From contig JBBSNM010000030.1 in assembly GCA_038232655.1 (NCBI GenBank), positions 1 to 27,490 of the forward strand: 27,490 bases of DNA. Direction: 5' to 3'. The DNA is from JACCVL01 sp038232655 (GTDB lineage: Bacteria; Actinomycetota; Actinomycetes; Propionibacteriales; Nocardioidaceae). Below are positions 14,729-22,731 of this stretch, piece after piece. The notes under the pieces were generated by a model that was not told the DNA's origin, searched no databases, and was given only the letters and a program-made list of their open reading frames with translations. Numbering within the stretch: the stretch's first letter is position 1; each line of letters begins with the position of its first letter. Both the position numbers and the translations under genes were made by a program.

Positions 14729-17191
14729 TCAGCCGCGCATCCGCGACCCGCTCGGGTCTAACAGGCACTCGTCCAGCCGGCGGGCCGCGCGCCGCTGCCC
14801 GACCACCTCGACCGAGAACCCGCCGTCCGCGACGGCCAGCCCGGCCGGCACGTAGCCCAGCGCGACCGAGGCCTGCGACGCGTGCGCATACCCCCCGGAG
14901 GTGACCCAGCCGACCACCTCGTCGTCGTGCCAGATCGGCTCGTCGCCGATCACGTCGGCGTCGTCGGCGTCCACCACGAATGTCACCAGCCGTCGCGACG
15001 GCCCGCGCTCGCGCACCGCCTCGGCGGCGTCGCGACCGACGAACTTGCCCTTGGCCGGCTTGACGAACATCCCGAGCCCCGCCTCGTACGGGTCGTATAC
15101 CGGCCGGTACTCCGTGGCCCACGAGCCGTACGACTTCTCCAGCCGCAGCGAGTCGAGAGCGCGGGCACCGAACGGCCGCAGCCCGTACGCCCGGCCCGCC
15201 TCGGCGAGCACGTCGAACAACCGGGCCTGGTAGGCCGGTTGCACCCACAGCTCGAAACCCAGGTCGCCGGTGAACGAGATGCGCGCCGCCAGCACCGGCA
15301 CCATCTCCACCTCGATGCGCCGGATGTCGAGGAAGCCGAACGACTCCGGCGCCAGGTCGGTGCCGGTCAGACCCTGCAGCAGCTCGCGCGACGCGGGCCC
15401 TGCGATCGCCAGCCCGGTCAGCCCGGTGCCGAGCGTGCGGTACGACACCTGATCGCCGGCCGCGGGCAGCCGGGCGTCGAACCAACGCTGGTGATACCGC
15501 TCGGCGACCCCGGAGCCGAACACCACGAACCGCTGCGCCCCTTCGCTGCCCGCCGACGGCTCGGCAGGCAGCGCGGCCACCGTGAAGTCGCCAACCAGCC
15601 GGCCCGCCTCGTTCAGCATCGGGGACAGCGCCAGCCGACCGACAGACGGCAGCCGGTTGGCGAGCAGCCCGTCGAGAAACTCCCGGGCACCGGGCCCGGT
15701 GAACTCGTACTTGGCGAAGCCGGTGGTCTCGATCATGCCCACCGAGTCACGGACGGTCCGCGACTCCGCCGCCACCGCGTCCCACGCGTTCGACCGGCGC
15801 AGCGTCGGCGTCTCCATCCGGGGGCCGTCGCCGCGCTGGAACCACAGCGCGTGCTCCAGCCCGTACGCCGCACCCCACACCGCGCCGGCGGCGTCGAGCC
15901 GGCCGTGCACCGGCGAGGTCAGCAGCGGTCGGGCGGCAGGCAGCTGCTCGTTGGGGTAGGCGATGCGGAACCGGCGGCCGTAGTTCTCGCGCACCTTGGC
16001 CTCGGTGTAGGCCGGCGTAGCCCAGTCGCCGAAGCGGGCCACGTCCATGCCCCACACGTCGAAACCGGGGTCGCCGTCGGTGATCCAGTTGGCCAGCGCC
16101 AGCCCGACCCCGCCGCCCTGGCTGAGCCCGGCCATCACCCCGCAGGCCACCCACATGCCGGGCAGTCCGCGAACCGGCCCGACCAGCGGGTTGCCGTCCG
16201 GTGCGAAAGTGAACGGTCCGTTGATGACCTGCTTGATCCCGACGTCGGCAAAGATCGGGAAGTGTTCGAAGGCGACCTCCAGGTTGGCGCCGATCCGCTC
16301 CAGGTCAGGCTGCAACAGCTGCGGGCCGAAGTCCCACGGTGTCTCGCGCGGCGACCACGGCACCCCGTTCGGCTCGTAGGTGCCGAGCAGCAGCCCCTCG
16401 CCCTCCTGGCGCATGTAGACCTCGCCGGCGAAGTCCATCGCGTGCATCCCGACCCGCCCGGACGAGGCGTTCCACTCCGCCAGGCCGGGCACCGCCTCGG
16501 TGATCAGGTAGTGGTGCTCCATCGCCAGCACCGGCAGCTCGATGCCGACCATGCGGCCGACCTCGCGGGCCCACAGCCCGCCGGCGTTGACGACGTGCTC
16601 GGCCACCACGGTGCCCGCGTCGCCGCAGTCGACCTCCCAGCTGCCGTCGCCGCGCCTGCGCAGCGATTGCACCCAGGTGTGCTGCACGACGTCTGCGCCG
16701 CCGAGCTGGGCCGCGCGGGCGTACGCCCGGGTCACCCCGGACGGGTCCACGTGGCCCTCCAGCGGGTCGAGCATGGCCCCGACGAAGAACGACTCGTCGA
16801 GGTACGGCAGCTCCGCCTTGGCCTCGGCTGGGGTGATCAGCTCGGTGTCGATGCCGAGGTATCGGCCGCGTGCCTGGGCCATCGCCAGCCAGTCCATCCG
16901 CTCCTGCGACTCCGCCAGCATCAGCCCGCCGCTGAGCTGGATACCGCAGTCGATGCCGGAGATGCGCTGGATCTCCTCGTACAGCTCGACGGTGTACTTC
17001 TGCAGCGCGGCCACGTTCGGATCGCCGTTCAGGGTGTGCATGCCGCCGGCGGCGTGCCAGGTGGAGCCGCAGGTCAGCTCGCCACGCTCCAGCAGCACCG
17101 CATCCGGCACGCCGGCCTTGGTCAGGTGGTACAGCACGCTGGCGCCGACGACGCCGCCGCCGATGACGACGACCTGGGCGGTTGATCTCAT
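14729..17191 (-). CDS. Dimethylglycine/sarcosine dehydrogenase-like FAD + GcvT enzyme
   Basis: This 820-residue protein joins an FAD amine oxidase domain (about 5-370) to a FAO_M linker and GcvT folate-binding domains (about 430-815). VVVIGGGVVGASVLYHLTKA is the FAD fold, and H46 in CGSTWHAAGG is at the position that binds FAD covalently in dimethylglycine and sarcosine dehydrogenases. ISFTGDLGFELWV and GLRPFGARALDSLRLEKSYG are GcvT signatures. The family oxidises an N-methyl group and passes the formaldehyde unit to tetrahydrofolate. It is the last gene of the operon, 25 bases after the MttB-like gene. The best substrate is therefore the tertiary amine left by that enzyme, such as dimethylglycine. 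ATG 17191 has GAGAG eight bases upstream. Confidence 0.92.
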   Translation of the reverse strand: MRSTAQVVVIGGGVVGASVLYHLTKAGVPDAVLLERGELTCGSTWHAAGGMHTLNGDPNVAALQKYTVELYEEIQRISGIDCGIQLSGGLMLAESQERMDWLAMAQARGRYLGIDTELITPAEAKAELPYLDESFFVGAMLDPLEGHVDPSGVTRAYARAAQLGGADVVQHTWVQSLRRRGDGSWEVDCGDAGTVVAEHVVNAGGLWAREVGRMVGIELPVLAMEHHYLITEAVPGLAEWNASSGRVGMHAMDFAGEVYMRQEGEGLLLGTYEPNGVPWSPRETPWDFGPQLLQPDLERIGANLEVAFEHFPIFADVGIKQVINGPFTFAPDGNPLVGPVRGLPGMWVACGVMAGLSQGGGVGLALANWITDGDPGFDVWGMDVARFGDWATPAYTEAKVRENYGRRFRIAYPNEQLPAARPLLTSPVHGRLDAAGAVWGAAYGLEHALWFQRGDGPRMETPTLRRSNAWDAVAAESRTVRDSVGMIETTGFAKYEFTGPGAREFLDGLLANRLPSVGRLALSPMLNEAGRLVGDFTVAALPAEPSAGSEGAQRFVVFGSGVAERYHQRWFDARLPAAGDQVSYRTLGTGLTGLAIAGPASRELLQGLTGTDLAPESFGFLDIRRIEVEMVPVLAARISFTGDLGFELWVQPAYQARLFDVLAEAGRAYGLRPFGARALDSLRLEKSYGSWATEYRPVYDPYEAGLGMFVKPAKGKFVGRDAAEAVRERGPSRRLVTFVVDADDADVIGDEPIWHDDEVVGWVTSGGYAHASQASVALGYVPAGLAVADGGFSVEVVGQRRAARRLDECLLDPSGSRMRG

Positions 17192-17216
17192 GGGGCGGCT
17201 CTCATCCGGTCTGCTC

Positions 17217-18791
17217 CTAGAAGTCGGTGGGTACGCCGCCCTCGGCGACCCGGCGGGCGACGAAGTCGTCGAGCTCGGCGGCGACCTGGGGGTCCATCGG
17301 TGGCTGCTCGTACGCCTCGGCCAGCTCGCCGGCCAGCCGGGCCGCATGGTCGAGCGCGGTCGGGCTGCCCGCCTCTTCCCAGGACTCGTAGTTGCGCCAG
17401 TCCGACACCATCGGGGCGAAGAACGCGTCCCGGAAGCGGTCCTGGGTGTGCTGGATGCCGAAGAAGTGCCCACCCGGCCCGACCTCGGCGATCGCCTCGA
17501 CGGCGAGCGAGGCGTCGTCGACGATGAGCGGCTGCAGGAACGCGGCGACCATCTGCAGCAGGTCGGCGTCGACCACCATCTTCTCGTACGACGCGCGCAG
17601 CCCGCCCTCCATCCAGCCCGCGCCGTGGTAGACGAGGTTGGCCCCGCCCATCACCGCGCCCCACAGCGAGAACACCGACTCGTACGCCGCCTGGGCGTCG
17701 ACGGCGTTGGCGGCGCACACGTTGGACGAGCGGTACGGGACACCGGCCCGGCGGGCCAGCTGGCCGCCGACCAGCGCGGCCTTCATGAACTCCGGAGTGC
17801 CGAACGCCGGCGACCCCGACCGCATGTCGACGTTGGAGGTGAACCCGCCGTAGACCACCGGAGAGCCGGGCCGCACCAGCTGGGTGAAGGCGATCCCGGC
17901 CAGCGCCTCGGCGTTCTGCTGGGCCAGGGCGCCGGCGAGGGTCACCGGTGCCATCGCCCCGGCCAGGGTGAACGGCGTGACGATCACCATCTGGTTGCGG
18001 CTGGAGTACTGCAGGATGCCCTCGAGCATCGGGTGGTCGAACCGCAGCGGCGAGCTGGCGTTGATGACGGTATGGATGGACGGCTCGCGCTCCAGCGTCT
18101 CGCCGTCGACCTGCCGGGCGATCCGCACCATTTCCAGGCAGTCCACGTTGCGCTGGGCGCCGAGGCTGTAGGCGCTGACCGCCTTGTCCGACCACCTCAG
18201 CACGGCCCGGGTGGCGTGCAGGTGCCGCACCGACGCGTGGATGTCGGTCGGCTCGACGGGGTAGCCGCAGTGCACGTGGATCGCGTTCAGCGTCTGCGAG
18301 AGCCGCACCAGCCGCTCGAAGTCGCCCATGTTGCCCTCGCGCCGGCCGCCGGCGACGTCGCCGACCGACGGTGCGCTCGCGACGTTGCCGAAGACCACCG
18401 CGTCGCCGCCGATCTCGACGGTGTGTGCGGGGTTGCGCGCGTGCAGCCGGAACGACTCCGGCGCCTGCGCGACCAGCGACTCGACCAGCTCGCCGTCCAG
18501 ACGCACCCGCTCGCCCTGCACGTCGGCGCCGGCCTCGGCCCACAGCTCGCGCGCCTTGGGGTGCAGGAAGTCCATGCCGGTCTCGGCCAGCACCCGCAGC
18601 GACGCCCGGTGGATGGCCTCCAGCTGGTCGTCGCTGACGGCGCGGACCGGCTCGTACGGGCGGCGCAGCAGGCGCCACGGTGGTTGCTGCGGCCCGGTCG
18701 GAGCGGCCGCTCGGTCCCGGTGCCGGCGCCGGCCGCCTGCTCGCCCGCCGGCCTGCCGGCTGGTGTTCCGGCCGGTGTCCTCGACGGTCAT
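17217..18791 (-). CDS. MttB-family corrinoid-dependent methyltransferase, non-pyrrolysine (glycine-betaine-type)
   Basis: This 524-residue protein belongs to the trimethylamine methyltransferase superfamily, which moves a methyl group from an amine to Co(I) of a corrinoid protein. Family signatures include SDDQLEAIHRASLRVLAETG near the N-terminus, then VVYGGFTSNVDMRSGSPAFG and NAVDAQAAYES. Classical trimethylamine enzymes carry pyrrolysine two residues before DAQ, and here that residue is A363. The only amber codon is the terminal one (17217-17219). Such homologues, for example MtgB, use glycine betaine or related quaternary amines. The first 45 residues are Arg/Gly-rich and not part of the fold, so a later start is possible, though ATG 18791 overlaps the upstream stop (ATGA). 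The actual substrate is inferred from the downstream FAD enzyme. Confidence 0.9.
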   Translation of the reverse strand: MTVEDTGRNTSRQAGGRAGGRRRHRDRAAAPTGPQQPPWRLLRRPYEPVRAVSDDQLEAIHRASLRVLAETGMDFLHPKARELWAEAGADVQGERVRLDGELVESLVAQAPESFRLHARNPAHTVEIGGDAVVFGNVASAPSVGDVAGGRREGNMGDFERLVRLSQTLNAIHVHCGYPVEPTDIHASVRHLHATRAVLRWSDKAVSAYSLGAQRNVDCLEMVRIARQVDGETLEREPSIHTVINASSPLRFDHPMLEGILQYSSRNQMVIVTPFTLAGAMAPVTLAGALAQQNAEALAGIAFTQLVRPGSPVVYGGFTSNVDMRSGSPAFGTPEFMKAALVGGQLARRAGVPYRSSNVCAANAVDAQAAYESVFSLWGAVMGGANLVYHGAGWMEGGLRASYEKMVVDADLLQMVAAFLQPLIVDDASLAVEAIAEVGPGGHFFGIQHTQDRFRDAFFAPMVSDWRNYESWEEAGSPTALDHAARLAGELAEAYEQPPMDPQVAAELDDFVARRVAEGGVPTDF

Positions 18792-20794
18792 AGCTCGGCC
18801 CTCCTCCTGCGCCGCGCCGGCCGCGCGCTCGCCGGCGTCGCGGCCGGCAGCCGCACCCGCTCGGCCAGCCTGGGATAGGGTAGCTGCGCGTGCGGGAAGC
18901 TCATCGCCTGCACGAAGTGCTGCTGGAACGCCGGCTCGATGGCGGTCTCGACCTTGACGACCGCGGCGGAGACCCGCTCGACCTCGGCACGCGCTGAGGT
19001 CGACAGCAGCGCCATCAGCGAGCCGGTGCCGGCGGAGTTGCCGGCGGCCTCGACCCGGTCCAGGTCGCAGTCGGGCAGCAGCCCGAGCACCATCGCGTAC
19101 GTCGGGTCGATGTGGCTGCCGAACGCGCCGGCCAGCCGGATCCGGTCCACCGTGTCGACGCCCAGGCGGTCCATCAGCAGCCGGCAGCCGGCCTGCAGCG
19201 CCGCCTTGGCCAGCTGGATGGCGCGCACGTCGGTCTGGGCAACCTCCAGCACCGGGTCGTCACACAGCCGGTAGGCCAGCGTCCGGCCGTGCTCGACCAG
19301 GCGGGGGGAGTCGCTGCCGGCAGGCCGCACGATGCGGCCGTCGGCGGTGACCACGCCGGCGAGGAACAGCTCGGCGACCGCCTCGATGATGCCCGACCCG
19401 CAGATGCCGGTGATGCCGGTGCGCCGGACCGCCCGCTCGAAGCCGTCGTGGTCGGACCACAGGCCGCAGCCGACGACCCGCAGCCGCGGCTCCAGCGTCT
19501 CGGGGTCGATCCGCACCCGCTCGACGGCCCCGCGCGCCGCCCGCTGGCCGCCGGTGATCTGGGCGCCCTCGAAGGCCGGCCCGGTGGGTGACGAGCAGGC
19601 CAGCAGCAGCTCGTCGTTGCCCAGCACGATCTCGGCGTTGGTGCCGACGTCGACGAGCAGGGTGAGCTCGTGGCCGCGGTGCGGGCCCTCGGCCAGCACC
19701 ATCGCGGCGGCGTCGGCGCCGACGTGCCCGGCGATGCACGGCGGGGCGTAGACCCGGGCGCCGGGGTGCACGCCGAGGCCGAGCTCGCTCGCGCGGGTGG
19801 TGACGGCCTCGGTGGTGGCCAGCGCGAACGGGGCCGTGCCCAGCTCGCGCGGGTCGAGTCCGAGCGCCAGGTGGTGCATGACCGGGTTGCCGACCAGGGT
19901 GACCTCCAGCACCGAGTCGCTGTCGACACCAGCGTCGCGGGCCAGGTCGGCGACCATCTCGGCCAGCGCCTCCTGGACGACCGCGGTCAGCCGCTCGGCG
20001 CCGCCGTCGTTCATCAGCACGTACGACACCCGGCTCATCAGGTCCTCGCCATAGCCGATCTGCGGGTTCATCCGGCCCGCCGAGGCCAGCACCTCGCCGG
20101 AGCCGAGCTCGCACAGGTGCCCGGCCAGCGTCGTCGACCCGATGTCGAACGCGACGCCGTGCACGGTGTCACGCAGGCCCGGCCACACCGCGACCACGGC
20201 GGCGTCGTCCGCGTCGCCACGCACCGCCACGGTCACCGCCCGGCCACCGGCGGCCAGCGCCGGCTGCAGCGCGGCCAGCGCCGCACGGTCGATGCGCAGC
20301 TCGGCTCCGTCGGTGCCCAGCCCCCACTGCTCGGCGAGCGCCGCCCGCAGCCGTTGCAGGTCGCCAACGGTGTCGGCCAGCGTCGGCTCGGGCACCTCGA
20401 CGTAGCGCAGCTGCACCACCGGGTCGACCGGCACTTGCTGCCGCCCGACGGTCTTGCGCACCACCTGCCGGTGCACCTGGCTGTCGGCCGGCACACGGAG
20501 CACGGCGTCGCGCAGCACCCGGGTGGCGCAGCCCAGCCGCCGACCGCCGGTGATGGCGCGCCGGCCGTGGTAGCCGGTCTCGGTCGGCCCCGGCTCGCTC
20601 AGCCGGTCGGCGTCGGCGGGCACGCCCGGCCGCTCGCCGAGCTCGACCTGGCAGCGGCCGCAGATGCCGCGCCCGCCGCAGATCGAGTCGAGGTCGACGC
20701 CGAGGGTGCGCGCGGCGTCCAGCACCGTCGTCCCAGCCGGGACCCGCCCACGCCGACCCGAGGGCATGAACGAGACGTCGACGACCTCAGGCAC
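18788..20794 (-). CDS. RACo-like 2Fe-2S / ASKHA (DUF4445) corrinoid reactivation protein
   Basis: Corrinoid methyltransfer stops when Co(I) is oxidised, and proteins of this family reduce Co(II) back using ATP. The N-terminal ferredoxin domain has C39, C45 and C48 in SICGGRGICGRC and C89 in LGCATRVL, the plant-type 2Fe-2S pattern. The ASKHA ATPase part begins near 215 (VAFDIGSTTLAGHL) and includes TLVGNPVMHH, LVDVGTNAEIVLGN, CSSPTGPAFEGAQI and RLAGAFGSHID. GTG 20794 is chosen because VPEVVDVSFMPSGRRGRVPA then matches the usual N-terminus and overlaps the upstream gene by only 8 bp. ATG 20893 would overlap by 107. Total 668 residues, near the usual size. It overlaps the MttB-like gene by four bases. 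Confidence 0.92.
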   Translation of the reverse strand: MPEVVDVSFMPSGRRGRVPAGTTVLDAARTLGVDLDSICGGRGICGRCQVELGERPGVPADADRLSEPGPTETGYHGRRAITGGRRLGCATRVLRDAVLRVPADSQVHRQVVRKTVGRQQVPVDPVVQLRYVEVPEPTLADTVGDLQRLRAALAEQWGLGTDGAELRIDRAALAALQPALAAGGRAVTVAVRGDADDAAVVAVWPGLRDTVHGVAFDIGSTTLAGHLCELGSGEVLASAGRMNPQIGYGEDLMSRVSYVLMNDGGAERLTAVVQEALAEMVADLARDAGVDSDSVLEVTLVGNPVMHHLALGLDPRELGTAPFALATTEAVTTRASELGLGVHPGARVYAPPCIAGHVGADAAAMVLAEGPHRGHELTLLVDVGTNAEIVLGNDELLLACSSPTGPAFEGAQITGGQRAARGAVERVRIDPETLEPRLRVVGCGLWSDHDGFERAVRRTGITGICGSGIIEAVAELFLAGVVTADGRIVRPAGSDSPRLVEHGRTLAYRLCDDPVLEVAQTDVRAIQLAKAALQAGCRLLMDRLGVDTVDRIRLAGAFGSHIDPTYAMVLGLLPDCDLDRVEAAGNSAGTGSLMALLSTSARAEVERVSAAVVKVETAIEPAFQQHFVQAMSFPHAQLPYPRLAERVRLPAATPASARPARRRRRAEL

Positions 20795-21704
20795 CCGCGG
20801 CCGCCCGCCGCCGGCTGCCCCGCCGCCCCCGGGTCGTGTCGGCCGTCGCGTCGGCCCCGTCCGCGGCCCGGTGCGCCCGGATCCAGGCGGCACAGTGCCG
20901 GTCGTTGCCAGTAAGCACGTCGGCGGCCATCACAGCCTGGCGGATCTCGGCCTCCATCGGATTGGTGATCGCCGAGGTCAGCCCGGCGCCGATCGCCATC
21001 GTCAGGAAGCCGGCGTTGATGCCGGCGCGGTGGGGGAGGCCGAAGCTGATGTTGGAGCCGCCGCAGGTGGTGTTGACGCCGAGCTCGGTGCTCAGCCGGC
21101 GGACCAGGCGCAGCACCTGCCGGCCGGCCTGCCCGATCGCCCCGATCGGCATCACCAGCGGGTCGACCACGATGTCCTCGACCCCGATGCCGTGGTCGCG
21201 AGCGCGGTGCACGATGCGCTCGGCCAGCGCGAAGCGCACGTCGGGGTCCTCGGAGATGCCGTTCTCGTCGTTGGTGATCGCCACCACCGCCGCGCCGTGC
21301 CGGGCAACCAGCGGGAGCACCGCCTCCAACCGCTCCTCCTCGGCGGTGACCGAGTTGACCAGGGCCTTGCCGTCGTACGCGGCGAGGCCGGCCTCCAGGG
21401 CCGCGACGATGGAGGAGTCGATGGACAGCGGCACGTCGGTCAGCGACTGCACCTCGCGGATCGCCTCGGCGAGGATCGCCGGCTCGTTCGCCAGCGGGAT
21501 GCCGGCGTTGACGTCCAGCACGGCCGCGCCGGCCTCGACCTGGGCGACGGTGTCCGCGCGCACCCGGCTGTAGTCGCCGGCCTGCATCTCCGCGGCCAGC
21601 TGACCCCGGCCGGTGGGGTTGATGCGCTCCCCGATGACGACGAACGGCCGGTCAGGCCCGAGCACCACCTCGCGGGTCGCCGAGCTGATGACGGTGTGGG
21701 TCAC
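20787..21704 (-). CDS. Methyltetrahydrofolate:corrinoid methyltransferase (DHPS/MtgA-like)
   Basis: This 305-residue TIM barrel of the pterin-binding (DHPS/MeTr) family exchanges methyl groups between a corrinoid protein and tetrahydrofolate. Signatures seen are FVVIGERINPTGRGQLA, AVLDVNAGIP, VPLSIDSSIVAALE, ALVNSVTAEEE and CGGSNISFGLPHR. The last of these is typical of the MtgA/MtvA/CmuB-type enzymes. In this operon it would move the methyl group from the corrinoid protein (22709-23407) to tetrahydrofolate. GTG 21704 is the start, as it gives a 4-base GTGA overlap with the preceding stop. The C-terminal 25 residues are Arg/Ala-rich and unlike the barrel. Downstream it overlaps the reactivator start by 8 bases. 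Confidence 0.93.
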   Translation of the reverse strand: MTHTVISSATREVVLGPDRPFVVIGERINPTGRGQLAAEMQAGDYSRVRADTVAQVEAGAAVLDVNAGIPLANEPAILAEAIREVQSLTDVPLSIDSSIVAALEAGLAAYDGKALVNSVTAEEERLEAVLPLVARHGAAVVAITNDENGISEDPDVRFALAERIVHRARDHGIGVEDIVVDPLVMPIGAIGQAGRQVLRLVRRLSTELGVNTTCGGSNISFGLPHRAGINAGFLTMAIGAGLTSAITNPMEAEIRQAVMAADVLTGNDRHCAAWIRAHRAADGADATADTTRGRRGSRRRAAAGA

Positions 21705-22054
21705 GCGGGTTCCTGTGCTGTCGGTGCGCCGGCGAGGGGTTTGGCGTCGACGATCTGGCTCAGGCGGCGGGAGGGGTAGGCGTCCTCGAGCGCGGCGACC
21801 TCGGCGTCGACCTCCGCCTGCAGGTCGGGGCCGCAGACACGGGAGCGGCGGTCCCACTGGGCCAGGTAGTCCTCGGAGCCGGCGAGCCCGGCCCGCATCG
21901 CGGCCCGGTCGACGGCGGTGGTGAACCGCGCGTGCAGCTCGGCGCGGACCGTCTCGCCGCCGTGGCTGGCGACGACCTGGGTGGGGATGTCGCCCCACCA
22001 GATGACCGACAGCTGCGGCTCGGCCGGCCCCGAGCTCCTGCGGCGCACGCTCAC
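21701..22054 (-). CDS. Small 'virulence factor' family protein (PF13769-like) of the methyltransfer operon
   Basis: This 117-residue protein starts at GTG 22054, overlapping the DUF1638 stop as GTGA, and ends in a GTGA overlap with the next gene. The core reads QLSVIWWGDIPTQVVA, ARFTTAVDRAAMRAGLAGSE and DYLAQWDRR. I associate this with the short family named 'virulence factor', whose name does not reflect a known activity. From memory the family often sits beside corrinoid methyltransferase genes in proteobacteria, which fits here. No metal motif, signal peptide or membrane segment is seen. A role as accessory or assembly factor of the corrinoid system is inference. The tight overlaps on both sides suggest it is made in fixed ratio with its neighbours. 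Confidence 0.82.
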   Translation of the reverse strand: MSVRRRSSGPAEPQLSVIWWGDIPTQVVASHGGETVRAELHARFTTAVDRAAMRAGLAGSEDYLAQWDRRSRVCGPDLQAEVDAEVAALEDAYPSRRLSQIVDAKPLAGAPTAQEPA

Positions 22055-22731
22055 GAGGGGACCGTTGTGGACGCGGGCGACGGACCGGTCGCGGGCACGG
22101 CGTACAGCGGCCGTCGTCCCAACTGCAGCAGCACCGGCTCGACGTCGCCGGTGCCGACCGGCAGGTGCTCGAAGCGCAGGCCGAGCCGCTCGGCGGCCTG
22201 CTCGGCCTCGGCGAGCAGCCGCGGGGTGGGGAACTGGGAGAGGTAGACCAGTCGGGTGTAGTTGCCGAAGTAGTCGCCCAGCAGCTGCGGCCAGCGGTCG
22301 AGGCCGAGCCCGCGCCATACCAACCGGTCGAACTGCCGCACGAGGAAGTCGGTGAGGTAGAAGGTGGTGGGCTCGGCGTCGTGCAGCTCGGCGAAGGCGT
22401 CTGACCCGGTGAAGAACTCGTAGCAGTGCGAGCCGGGAAGGCGCTGTACGCCGTAGCGGTCGAGGACCGCGTCCAACTGCCCGCCGGTGCCGCAGTCGCC
22501 GTAGCCGACGAAGATCTCGTCGTAGCGGCCGCGGGCCTCGACCAGCCGCTCCTCGACAGCGGCCGGGATCTTGGCCGGGGTGTTGTGCAGGCCGGCCGGC
22601 AGGTACTGCAGGTCGAGGTGGTCGAATCCCGCTTGCCGAGACACGATCGCGAGCTCGCGCGCCAAGGCGCCGCAGGCAAGCACCAGCACCCGCCCGGTGC
22701 CGACCGGCTCAGACAGCGGTTGCGAGGTCAC
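22051..22731 (-). CDS. DUF1638 protein of the methyltransfer operon
   Basis: The frame from GTG 22731 gives 226 residues and overlaps the corrinoid protein gene by 23 bases. RVLVLACGALARELAIV near the start, then IFVGYGDCGTGGQLDAVL and PGSHCYEFFTGSDAF, are the features I link to DUF1638. This family of unknown function recurs beside MttB-type genes. C20, C80, H102 and C103 are spread over the conserved stretches and could form a metal or cobalamin ligand set, which is speculation. The middle (125-215) is rich in Tyr, Trp and Leu. No export signal is seen. Position between the corrinoid protein and the methyltransferases suggests work on the corrinoid, for example loading or reduction. Confidence 0.88.
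   Translation of the reverse strand: MTSQPLSEPVGTGRVLVLACGALARELAIVSRQAGFDHLDLQYLPAGLHNTPAKIPAAVEERLVEARGRYDEIFVGYGDCGTGGQLDAVLDRYGVQRLPGSHCYEFFTGSDAFAELHDAEPTTFYLTDFLVRQFDRLVWRGLGLDRWPQLLGDYFGNYTRLVYLSQFPTPRLLAEAEQAAERLGLRFEHLPVGTGDVEPVLLQLGRRPLYAVPATGPSPASTTVPS

Noticed and set aside
17217..18791. Possible pyrrolysine-containing methyltransferase
   Set aside because: There is no in-frame amber codon inside the gene. The single TAG is terminal and readthrough would add only four residues before TGA.
20795..20893. Longer N-terminus of the ASKHA protein from ATG 20893
   Set aside because: It would overlap the methyltransferase gene by 107 bases with a Pro/Gly/Arg-rich stretch. The family N-terminus begins at GTG 20794.
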